From: Treponema sp.
GTDB lineage: Bacteria; Spirochaetota; Spirochaetia; Treponematales; Breznakiellaceae
Reading direction: 5' to 3'
Assembly: GCA_009777535.1 (NCBI GenBank)
Contig: WRLP01000016.1
Span: 1-58,913 of the forward strand
Length of the DNA stretch: 58,913 nucleotides
Shown here: positions 1 through 7,131 of the stretch, piece after piece
Layout: each line of letters opens with the position of its first letter
Position numbering within the stretch: position 1 is the first letter of the stretch
Position numbers and translations under genes: made by a program
The notes under the pieces: model-generated
Told to the model about the DNA's origin: nothing
Database searches by the model: none
The model's input: only the letters and a program-made list of their open reading frames with translations

Positions 1-292
1 CCAAAAAATACAATGTAAGCGGTAAGCAAAGCCCTGCCGGAGGCAGGCCTCCCTTCGGTCGGCGATCGTAAGGAAGTTGATTAAATCGCCGCTGACGCGG
101 CGTGCGATTACGGCGTGGTTATAAAAAAGTGAACTATACAATAAAGAATCTTGATAATTGTTTATCTAGTTTTACAGAAAAAAAAGATGTCTATCAGACC
201 GTCAGCCCGAGAAAGGGCTTTGTGCCGCCGCGCACCGCTTTCAGTTTCGGTTTTAGGCATCTTTCTGCCGCTGCCATAGCCGTGGAAAAGCC
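1..292 (+). repeat. Palindromic element, copy 1 (left end outside window)
   Basis: This copy ends with GTGGAAAAGCC at 282-292. Its right arm (about 220-270) and a 95-base internal segment (about 110-205) are nearly identical to copy 3 (3578-3848), and its first 38 bases match 3532-3569. The left terminal repeat lies outside the window. An inner hairpin, AGCCC-loop-GGGCT, sits near 208-223. The ends and the long inverted arms suggest a non-autonomous mobile palindrome (MITE-like); mobility is inferred. An open frame runs through it into the following coding tail. Confidence 0.7.
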
Positions 293-401
293 GCATTTCG
301 CGACAGTGCGCCCCGGGTTTGATTATAATTATACAAAATGGTATTATAACCCCAATCAGGATTTCAGGCTTGATATACGTTGGATCGATTCTTTGCGTTG
401 A
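282..401 (+). CDS. Short conserved coding tail (39 codons from GTG), unknown function
   Basis: A frame from GTG 282 encodes VEKPHFATVRP, then a Tyr/Asn-rich stretch with WYYN, and stops at 401. The frame is also open upstream through the palindrome to 102, so this may be the C-terminal end of a longer product. A second copy at 1523-1735 encodes the same HFATVRP with different third bases in most codons, and a similar WYYN segment, which indicates selection on protein sequence. There is no good ribosome binding site before the GTG. It lies 20 bases before the 422 gene. No family was recognised; it may be a small protein, or the remnant of a larger gene cut by the element. Confidence 0.45.
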   Translation: MEKPHFATVRPGFDYNYTKWYYNPNQDFRLDIRWIDSLR

Positions 402-421
402 GTTTAAAGAAGGAGATTTAG

Positions 422-1324
422 GTGAAAAGGTTAATTTTATTATTTATATTAACAATGTGCTGCATAAATTTGGCATTTTCTGATGAAAATGACGAAATCA
501 AAAGATTATTACTTGCGGAAGAAGGCGGTAATATAGAATGTTTATCCAAAATAAATCTTGGTATTCCTGGAGGTGATAATTGGATCGCAAACCGTAGTGA
601 TGGCTATACATATATCTACATTGTTGACAGTGAAAAAAAAGTAAGAACCGTACGTCGTAGAGATTTTACAGAACAGACAGAAATAAGGTTTTGGGATTCA
701 AATATCAGGACTAATGTAGATTTGGAATTTGACATTATGAAAAATATTCCGGGCACAAGGCTTGGCAGTAAGGCAGTAGCTTTTGGTGATTACAATGGCG
801 ATGGTTTTGATGAAATATTTTTTTTCTCCAGGGGTGTTACAAATAGTGCTTTAATATGGGGATATAATAATGATGCAATGGAAACCTATTTTGCAAGCCG
901 TTATAATATCATCGACCCTAAAGGCCCATTTCCAATAGAATTTATCAATTATAAGGGCATTGATGGGGTTAAAGTAAACGTATGGGATTATCCAACAAAT
1001 AAATATGTATGGGATTTTTATGCTTGGTATGAAAATAGTCGTAAATATGTAATAATGGTAGAAGATATGGGAGAAAACGCAGAATACTCCAGTTTTACCC
1101 TTATAAGGCCGGAAGATAGCAGACATATAGGTAATGAACCGGTGTTTCCTTCTGTTTTAGCCTCCGATGAGACAGAGGCTGTTGTTGACGACCTTGATAC
1201 TGCAATTTACGAAAACGACGATGCTCCCAACAACCGGCAGACGCCATTCTGGGTGTGGGCGGCCATTGGCGGCGGGGCGTTGTTAATTGTTTGTGTTGTG
1301 GTTATTATTAAGCGGAAAAGGTAG
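422..1324 (+). CDS. Secreted, C-terminally membrane-anchored protein, paralogue 1
   Basis: 300 residues. The start is GTG 422, with AAGGAGA about 8 bases upstream. The N-terminus is a typical signal peptide (MKRLILLFILTMCCINLAFS). Near residue 125 is DYNGDGFDE, an acidic loop like those of calcium-binding FG-GAP/EF-hand-like repeats. The C-terminus has a proline/asparagine-rich linker, then TPFWVWAAIGGG, a hydrophobic span of about 20 residues and the basic stop-transfer end KRKR. The expected topology is a large domain outside the cytoplasmic membrane with a single C-terminal anchor. The gene at 1732 is a clear paralogue, with most similarity in the acidic loop and the anchor. Substrate and role are unknown. 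Confidence 0.7.
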   Translation: MKRLILLFILTMCCINLAFSDENDEIKRLLLAEEGGNIECLSKINLGIPGGDNWIANRSDGYTYIYIVDSEKKVRTVRRRDFTEQTEIRFWDSNIRTNVDLEFDIMKNIPGTRLGSKAVAFGDYNGDGFDEIFFFSRGVTNSALIWGYNNDAMETYFASRYNIIDPKGPFPIEFINYKGIDGVKVNVWDYPTNKYVWDFYAWYENSRKYVIMVEDMGENAEYSSFTLIRPEDSRHIGNEPVFPSVLASDETEAVVDDLDTAIYENDDAPNNRQTPFWVWAAIGGGALLIVCVVVIIKRKR

Positions 1325-1376
1325 GGTAAAGCGATGTGCGGCGCCGTTAGTCCTGCCGAGGGCATGCCCCTGCGTC

Positions 1377-1533
1377 AGCGTTTCACTACTGCCGTAATTC
1401 CAAAATGCATAAGAAAATGTAACGCGGGGTGTCCGGGGAACTGCGGCCCTCGAAAGAGGGCGCGAGTTCACCGGACGGGACCCCAGAAATATTTACAAAT
1501 GCATTTTGGAATTGCCGCAGCCGTGGAAAAGCC
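1377..1533 (+). repeat. Palindromic element, copy 2: compact 157-base hairpin with GAAA loop
   Basis: The left end AGCGTTTCAC (1377-1386) pairs with the right end GTGGAAAAGCC (1523-1533). Inside, AATTCCAAAATGCAT (1396-1410) is perfectly complementary to 1499-1513. The apex is GCCCTC (1446-1451), GAAA (1452-1455), GAGGGC (1456-1461). With few bulges the whole element folds into one stem. It lacks the roughly 100-base central insert present in copies 1 and 3. The bases just before it (about 1331-1376) resemble the internal left arm of copy 3, so elements appear to be nested here. Confidence 0.75.
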
Positions 1534-1735
1534 GCATTTTGCCACCGTAAGGCCTGATGATAATTATAATCCTAATAGAGGCCCCAAGCTTGCCAATGTG
1601 GGCGCTTATAACAATTTTTATTATTCAATTGCCCCTCAAACATTTAGTGAAGTTGATTATAAAAACGTTGAATGGTACTACAACAAACATCAAATATTTC
1701 AAGAAAATTATATCGAAATAAGGAAATATAAATGA
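1523..1735 (+). CDS. Short conserved coding tail, second copy (70 codons from GTG)
   Basis: The frame begins in the last bases of the palindrome (GTG 1523, again VEKPHFATVRP) and ends at a TGA overlapping the ATG of the 1732 gene. It is longer than the 282-401 copy but shares HFATVRP and the downstream WYYN motif. The codons for HFATVRP differ from those of the first copy only at synonymous positions. The frame is open upstream to 1334. The stop/start overlap suggests translational coupling to the following membrane protein. Function is unknown, and it may be the end of a broken longer gene. Confidence 0.45.
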   Translation: MEKPHFATVRPDDNYNPNRGPKLANVGAYNNFYYSIAPQTFSEVDYKNVEWYYNKHQIFQENYIEIRKYK

Positions 1736-2622
1736 AAAAGGCAATTATAACAGCTGTTTTTTTCTTGGTAATTCCTGTTTTATCCTTTCCACAAGATATG
1801 GAACAGGTAGTAACAATGTTATATGAAAAAGATATAACAAGAGTGAAATTTGAGGAGAAAATCATCTTTATAAAAAATTTCAATTTTGGCATACCGGGGG
1901 GAGTTAACTGGCTGGTTGGCTGGCATGGATACCTCGAGAATAATCGCAGTTATAATACATCTATGGTAATTTATATAGTTGATGTAATAGAAAGAGAAAT
2001 AATATTTAGTCGGCAAATATCAGTAAGTGACGACATTTTACAATATGTTATTTCATGGCAAAAAAGTTTGCCAGGTATCTCTATAGATGTTTGTCAGGTT
2101 GGAGATTTTAATGATAATGGTTTTGATGATATATTACAATTTCGTGATGGCATTCCAGAACCAAGATTTGAAATTCATGGATATAATCCACTGAGTAATG
2201 GTATAGAAAGGTTTTGCTCCATACCTTACCTCCTTACTCGACAAGATGACCAACCCCCACCAGTTGAATTCATTACATACAAGAGAATGAAAGGCTTTAA
2301 GGTGTTGTATCCCACAAATAGGTGGTTCTTCTACACCTGGAATGAAGACAGGCGGGAATATGTCGAGGTAGAGGAAGTAAACCCCGCCTACATTGAAGAA
2401 ACTTATGTTAATACAGGAGAATGGCGAAACATACAGCCGACATTTCCATCGGTTTTAGCCGCACCTGAACCGGAAGCCGTTGTTGACAATTCTGCTACTG
2501 AAATTACCGAAAACAGCGATGAGCCCAATAACCAACAGACACCATTCTGGGTGTGGGTGGCCATTGGCGGCGGGTTGTTGTTAATTATTTGTGTTGTGGT
2601 TATTATTAAGCGGAAAAAGTAA
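1732..2622 (+). CDS. Secreted, C-terminally membrane-anchored protein, paralogue 2
   Basis: 296 residues with a signal peptide (MKKAIITAVFFLVIPVLSFP), an acidic loop DFNDNGFDD near residue 125, a Pro/Asn linker and a C-terminal anchor (TPFWVWVAIGGG, hydrophobic span, KRKK). It is paralogous to 422-1324, and the last 70 or so bases are nearly identical at DNA level while the central part has diverged. The start ATG overlaps the stop of the preceding short frame, with AAGGAAAT upstream as a weak ribosome binding site. The repeated unit order (palindrome, tail, anchored protein) suggests a tandem duplication. The function is unknown; a periplasmic or surface role is inferred only from topology. 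Confidence 0.7.
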   Translation: MKKAIITAVFFLVIPVLSFPQDMEQVVTMLYEKDITRVKFEEKIIFIKNFNFGIPGGVNWLVGWHGYLENNRSYNTSMVIYIVDVIEREIIFSRQISVSDDILQYVISWQKSLPGISIDVCQVGDFNDNGFDDILQFRDGIPEPRFEIHGYNPLSNGIERFCSIPYLLTRQDDQPPPVEFITYKRMKGFKVLYPTNRWFFYTWNEDRREYVEVEEVNPAYIEETYVNTGEWRNIQPTFPSVLAAPEPEAVVDNSATEITENSDEPNNQQTPFWVWVAIGGGLLLIICVVVIIKRKK

Positions 2623-2735
2623 GACACGTTAACCGTAATGTTGCGTAACACTCTGAGACCTTTATTTTTCCCTTCTACCTATTAACTTTTATCTTCAAAA
2701 AAAACGTAGGTTTTTTTGGCTTACCTTTTCCCTAT
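2623..2735. other. Convergent intergenic gap
   Basis: The gap between the + strand membrane gene and the - strand toxin gene. It carries pyrimidine-rich tracts (CCCTTCTACC near 2670, CCTTTTCCC near 2727) of the purine/pyrimidine repeat family seen at other gene ends here, and an A-run/T-run hairpin (AAAAAAAAC..GGTTTTTTT, about 2698-2719) that could terminate transcription in both directions. Confidence 0.4.
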
Positions 2736-3122
2736 TCATGGTTGTCCTACATAAATTGCAGGGGAATATTTTGATAAAGTTTTATCAGAACTGAGCAGAG
2801 CTGCTCCCTCTGCCTGGGCTTGGGCAATTAAGATGCGATCGAACGGATCTTTATGGAACTGGGGTAGGCCTGCAAGCAGTAATGCATGGCGGCTTGTTAT
2901 GGTAAGTTCCGAGTATCCGTTTTCCAAAAGCCCCCAAAACAACATATTGGGATCGATCTGAAAATCCGGGCGGTTCAGTTCCTTTTTGATAACAATTTCC
3001 CAAATACTTGCAGTGCTGAAAAATAACTCGTTTTCTTTATTGGATAAATATGGAACAGCCTTTTTTGGAAGCGCACCCTCCGCCGCCCATAAAAGAAGAT
3101 GTGTATCTATCAGTAATTTCAT
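2736..3122 (-). CDS. PIN-domain toxin (VapC-like ribonuclease)
   Basis: 128 residues from ATG 3122. The PIN fold is recognisable: MKLLIDTHLLLWA carries the first catalytic Asp, SIWEI the conserved Glu, and HKDPFDRILIAQA and SSDK the later acidic residues of the metal site. The order and length match the DTHxxLW subgroup of PIN toxins that pair with Phd/YefM-type antitoxins. Such proteins are metal-dependent RNases that block translation. A TTG 12 bases upstream could extend it by four residues, but ATG 3122 follows the antitoxin stop by one base, the usual coupled arrangement. The target RNA is not predictable from the sequence. Confidence 0.85.
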   Translation of the reverse strand: MKLLIDTHLLLWAAEGALPKKAVPYLSNKENELFFSTASIWEIVIKKELNRPDFQIDPNMLFWGLLENGYSELTITSRHALLLAGLPQFHKDPFDRILIAQAQAEGAALLSSDKTLSKYSPAIYVGQP

Positions 3123-3123
3123 A

Positions 3124-3360
3124 TTATGCCTCAAAAATGGCGGTTATTTCTTTTTGTCCCATTTGATCAAAATCTGCGGGAACTTTAATTTGTCCTTTAA
3201 GGAATCCAATACGTTTTTGGGTTTTATGCTGCGACACAAATGGAATGACCTTTACTGCCGGTTTACCTGCTTTTGCAATTATAAAAGCTTCTCCCTGGAC
3301 AGCCTTTTCCACCAGTGCAGAAAGATGGGTTTTTGCTGTATGAATATTATATTGTTTCAT
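3124..3360 (-). CDS. Phd/YefM-family antitoxin
   Basis: 78 residues. The N-terminal half (MKQYNIHTAKTHLSALVEKA, then GEAFIIAKAGKPAVKVIPF) is the Phd/YefM DNA-binding fold. The C-terminal part (about residues 50-78) is the charged region that would wrap the toxin. It is the first gene of the pair and ends one base before the PIN toxin start. Antitoxins of this family bind their own promoter; inverted and direct repeats just upstream (3362-3388) fit that role. Confidence 0.85.
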   Translation of the reverse strand: MKQYNIHTAKTHLSALVEKAVQGEAFIIAKAGKPAVKVIPFVSQHKTQKRIGFLKGQIKVPADFDQMGQKEITAIFEA

Positions 3361-3361
3361 T

Positions 3362-3395
3362 TTATAAACTTAGTCTATAAACTAAGTTATGTCAA
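3362..3395 (-). promoter_or_regulatory. Toxin-antitoxin promoter and candidate operator
   Basis: On the minus strand TTGACA (3395-3390) is a consensus -35 box; the -10 at 17-base spacing (TAAGTT) is weak. Between and over them lies AACTTAG (3367-3373) and its inverted copy CTAAGTT (3382-3388), and TATAAACT occurs twice as a direct repeat. This is a plausible autoregulatory operator ending two bases before the antitoxin start codon. Confidence 0.45.
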
Positions 3396-3410
3396 CAGTA
3401 TCTCCCCCTA

Positions 3411-3577
3411 CGCAGGCGTTCCACTACTTTGGCAATTGCAAAAATGTGTACCCTAAAAAAGGTAAAAAGTAGAAGGGAAAAGGTAAAATTTGCAGGCGTT
3501 CCACTGCTATAGCTGTTTCAAAAATATATGCCCAAAAAATACAATGTAAGCGGTAAGCAAAGCCCTGCCTCTATGTA
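3411..3577 (+). repeat. Two tandem solo left ends of the palindromic element
   Basis: GGCGTTCCAC occurs at 3415 and 3495 and again at 3578, where the full copy 3 begins, spaced 80 and 83 bases apart. Each is followed by a similar 30-40 bases (a GCAATTGC-like segment, then AAAATRTRTRCCC). The second unit also carries the interior arm segment found at the very start of the window. A GAAGGGAAAAGG purine tract sits at about 3472-3484. These look like truncated or nested insertions. Confidence 0.6.
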
Positions 3578-3848
3578 GGCGTTCCACTACTTTTGCAATT
3601 GCAGAAAGATGCCCAAAAAAGGCAATTAAAGCGGTGTGCGGCGGCGCATAAGCCCTGCCGAGGGCATCGGCGTGGTTATAAAAAAGTGAACTATAAAATA
3701 AAGAATCTCGATAATTGTTTATCTAGTTTTACAGAAAAAAAAGATGTCTATCAGACCGTCAGCCCGAGAAAGGGCTTTGCGCCGCCGCACACCGCTTTAC
3801 GTTGTGTTTTAGGCATCTTTCTACCGCTGCCATAGCCGTGGAAAAGCC
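3578..3848 (+). repeat. Palindromic element, copy 3 (complete, 271 bases)
   Basis: The left end GGCGTTCCAC (3578-3587) and right end GTGGAAAAGCC (3838-3848) are inverted. The inner arm 3627-3656 is complementary to 3771-3799 with one mismatch (AAAGCGGTGTGCGGCGGCGC). AGAAAGATGCC near 3603 is complementary to GGCATCTTTCT near 3812. The centre is an AT-rich segment shared almost exactly with copy 1. Two small apex hairpins (AGCCCT-GCCG-AGGGC and AGCCC-GAGAA-GGGCT) flank the centre. No transposase-like frame is inside. Confidence 0.75.
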
Positions 3849-3854
3849 CTCACA

Positions 3855-3883
3855 TTGACTATTCCACAAATCTTTCCTACAAT
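3855..3883 (+). promoter_or_regulatory. Sigma-70 type promoter of gapA
   Basis: TTGACT (3855-3860) and TACAAT (3878-3883) are separated by exactly 17 bases, each one mismatch from consensus, with the gapA ATG 36 bases downstream. The -35 box begins only six bases after the end of palindromic copy 3. Confidence 0.65.
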
Positions 3884-3894
3884 TAAGTAAATAA

Positions 3895-4983
<1,089 letters not shown>

Positions 4984-4992
4984 AGAAATGTA

Positions 4993-5042
4993 GAAGGGAA
5001 AAGGTAAAAGCGAATAACGCTAAAAGTTTCCTTTTCCCTTCG
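4993..5042 (+). repeat. gapA-pgk intergenic hairpin (purine-rich repeat family)
   Basis: GAAGGGAAAAGG (from about 4993) is perfectly complementary to CCTTTTCCCTTC (ending near 5041). AGCGAATAACGCT forms a second small hairpin in the loop. The sequence that follows, CGCGTCTTTGCGTGATT, is of a type often seen in interspersed repeats. It could attenuate or stabilise the gapA transcript upstream of pgk. The same GAAGGGAAAAGGTAAAA string occurs near 3472. Confidence 0.6.
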
Positions 5043-5088
5043 CGTCTTTGCGTGATTTATTTTAGGAATGTTCTAAAAGGAGCAAACG

Positions 5089-6351
5089 ATGATCAAAACT
5101 GTTAAATCCGTGGACTTAAAAGGTAAACGTGTAATAATGCGGGTCGACTTTAATGTACCGATGAAGGACGGCCTTGTTCAGGACGATACGCGCATAACGG
5201 CGGCGCTTCCAACCATTCAGTATATTCTTGGGCAGGGAGTTAAAACCCTTACTCTGATGTCGCATCTTGGAGATCCTTCCAAGGACGCGAAAAAGGCAAA
5301 AGAGAAGGCCGCCAAGGACGGCAGGGATTTTGACGAGGCCGAATATATCAGGGGGAAGCACCGCATGGCTCCGGTTGCCGCATATCTGGAAAAGAAGCTC
5401 GGCAAACCCGTTATCTTCGCGGGCGAAGACGGCTGTTACGGTAAAAAAGAATTTATCGAAAGCCAAAAAGACGGCTCGTGCATTATGCTGGAAAACACCC
5501 GCTTCCACAAGGAAGAAACAGCCAAGGAGCCGGCCGAGCTCGATAAATTGGCAAAGGAACTTGCCTCCTACGGCGATGTGTTTGTAAACGATGCGTTCGG
5601 CACAGCCCACAGGGATCATGCGTCGACAGCTTCCATCGCGAAATTTGTACCGGTATCGGTTGCCGGCTTCCTTATGGAAAAAGAAATAAATTATCTGGAG
5701 CCCATTGTAACAGATCCGCAAAAGCCGCTTGTCGCAATTATTGGCGGCGCGAAAGTTTCTTCAAAAATAGCGGTGCTGGAAAGCCTTCTTAAAAACGCAA
5801 GCGCGCTTGTGATCGGCGGGGGCATGGCCTTCACCTTCCATAGAGCCCAGGGGCACAAGGTTGGCAAATCGTTAGTTGAAGAAGATCAAATTGATACCGC
5901 CAGGAAGATACTCCGGACAGCAGAAAGCACAGGGACCGAGATTATTCTGCCTGTTGATCATGTTTGTGCGGAAATTTTTGATGCTGATGCCAAGCCGATT
6001 CCGGTTAATGGAATCGATGTTCCCGACAATTTACTTGGGCTTGATGTAGGGCCGAAAACCCTGGCGAAATATAAAGAAGCGCTGGCAAAGGCTAAAACAA
6101 TTGTGTGGAACGGCCCTGTCGGCGTTTTTGAATTTGACGCTTTTTCCAGGGGCACCGAGGAAGTGGCGAAACTTGTGGCAGACGCGACCGGTTCGTCATG
6201 TATTACAGTAGTCGGCGGCGGCGACTCTGTCGCGGCGGTAAACAAATACGGTCTTGCCGACAGGATGAGCCATGTTTCAACCGGGGGCGGCGCTTCCCTG
6301 GAATTGCTGGAAGGCAGAAAGCTGCCCGGCATCGAAGTTTGCAAGGAGTAG
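5089..6351 (+). CDS. pgk: Phosphoglycerate kinase
   Basis: 420 residues. It transfers phosphate from 1,3-bisphosphoglycerate to ADP, the first ATP-yielding step of glycolysis. The N-terminal domain has RVDFNVPMKDG, LMSHLGDP and LENTRFHKEE; the C-terminal nucleotide domain has IGGAKVSSKI, WNGPVGVFE and VGGGDSVAAV. An insertion of about 20 Lys/Glu-rich residues follows the SHLG motif, making it a little longer than the usual 390-400. AAAAGGAG is placed 8 bases before the ATG. It lies between gapA and tpiA. Confidence 0.97.
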   Translation: MIKTVKSVDLKGKRVIMRVDFNVPMKDGLVQDDTRITAALPTIQYILGQGVKTLTLMSHLGDPSKDAKKAKEKAAKDGRDFDEAEYIRGKHRMAPVAAYLEKKLGKPVIFAGEDGCYGKKEFIESQKDGSCIMLENTRFHKEETAKEPAELDKLAKELASYGDVFVNDAFGTAHRDHASTASIAKFVPVSVAGFLMEKEINYLEPIVTDPQKPLVAIIGGAKVSSKIAVLESLLKNASALVIGGGMAFTFHRAQGHKVGKSLVEEDQIDTARKILRTAESTGTEIILPVDHVCAEIFDADAKPIPVNGIDVPDNLLGLDVGPKTLAKYKEALAKAKTIVWNGPVGVFEFDAFSRGTEEVAKLVADATGSSCITVVGGGDSVAAVNKYGLADRMSHVSTGGGASLELLEGRKLPGIEVCKE

Positions 6352-6354
6352 TGA

Positions 6355-7107
6355 ATGGGCAGAAATTATTACATAGCGGGTAACTGGAAGATGCACAAAA
6401 CGCGCGCCGAGGCGACGGAGCTTGCCAAAGCCCTGGTCAGCCAGCTTAAAGACGGAAAGCATCAATACTTAGTCGCACCATCTTTTACAAGCCTGGAGGC
6501 TGTGGGAGCTGTTGTAAAGGGCACGAATATCCGTCTCGGTGCGCAGAACTGCGCGGCGGAAGAGCAGGGCGCTCATACCGGAGAGGTTTCCGTATTGCAG
6601 CTAAAAGACCTTGGCGTGCAGACCATCATTCTTGGTCATAGCGAAAGAAGGCATGTCTATAAAGAAGATGATCAGCTTATAAGCAAAAAAGTTAAACTTG
6701 CCCTAAAGCACGGTTTCGAAGTGATACTGTGCATTGGCGAGTTGCTGGAAGAGCGGGAAGCGGGCAGGGCGGAAGAAGTCTGTGAAAGTCAGACTATCAA
6801 GGGCCTGGAGGGCATAAGCGCGCAGGAGCTTTCCGGTATTGTAATCGCTTATGAGCCGGTTTGGGCAATCGGGACAGGGAAAACCGCCACCCCCGAAGAC
6901 GCCGACGCAATTCATGCCTTTGTGCGAAAAGTGATCGCGAAACTTTACGGAAAAGACGCCGCCGAAAAAATTATTATTCAGTACGGCGGATCTGTTAAAC
7001 CGGAAAATGCCGCGCAGCTTATGGCTAAGGAAAATATCGACGGCGCGCTTGTCGGCGGCGCTTCATTAAAAACTGAAACCTTTGTACCAATAGCTTTATT
7101 TTCCTGA
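6355..7107 (+). CDS. tpiA: Triosephosphate isomerase
   Basis: 250 residues, the standard length. It interconverts dihydroxyacetone phosphate and glyceraldehyde 3-phosphate. Visible motifs are GNWKMHKT (catalytic Lys), ILGHSERR (catalytic His), AYEPVWAIGTGKTA (catalytic Glu and the mobile phosphate loop) and QYGGSVKPENA. It starts three bases after the pgk stop, with AAGGAG in the pgk end, so the two are co-transcribed and probably translationally coupled. Confidence 0.97.
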   Translation: MGRNYYIAGNWKMHKTRAEATELAKALVSQLKDGKHQYLVAPSFTSLEAVGAVVKGTNIRLGAQNCAAEEQGAHTGEVSVLQLKDLGVQTIILGHSERRHVYKEDDQLISKKVKLALKHGFEVILCIGELLEEREAGRAEEVCESQTIKGLEGISAQELSGIVIAYEPVWAIGTGKTATPEDADAIHAFVRKVIAKLYGKDAAEKIIIQYGGSVKPENAAQLMAKENIDGALVGGASLKTETFVPIALFS

Positions 7108-7131
7108 AAGATCGGTTATGATGATAACAGC

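Noticed and set aside
2986-3456. Plus-strand frame across the toxin-antitoxin pair
   Set aside because: Antisense to two well-recognised genes and rich in Cys/Phe as shadow frames often are.
3593-3835. 80-codon frame inside palindromic copy 3
   Set aside because: It has no terminal coding tail; after the element the frame from GTG gives only six codons before a stop. It probably reflects the lack of stops in a GC-rich palindrome.
5116-5721. 201-codon minus-strand frame inside pgk
   Set aside because: Antisense shadow of a strongly conserved enzyme gene; no family features.
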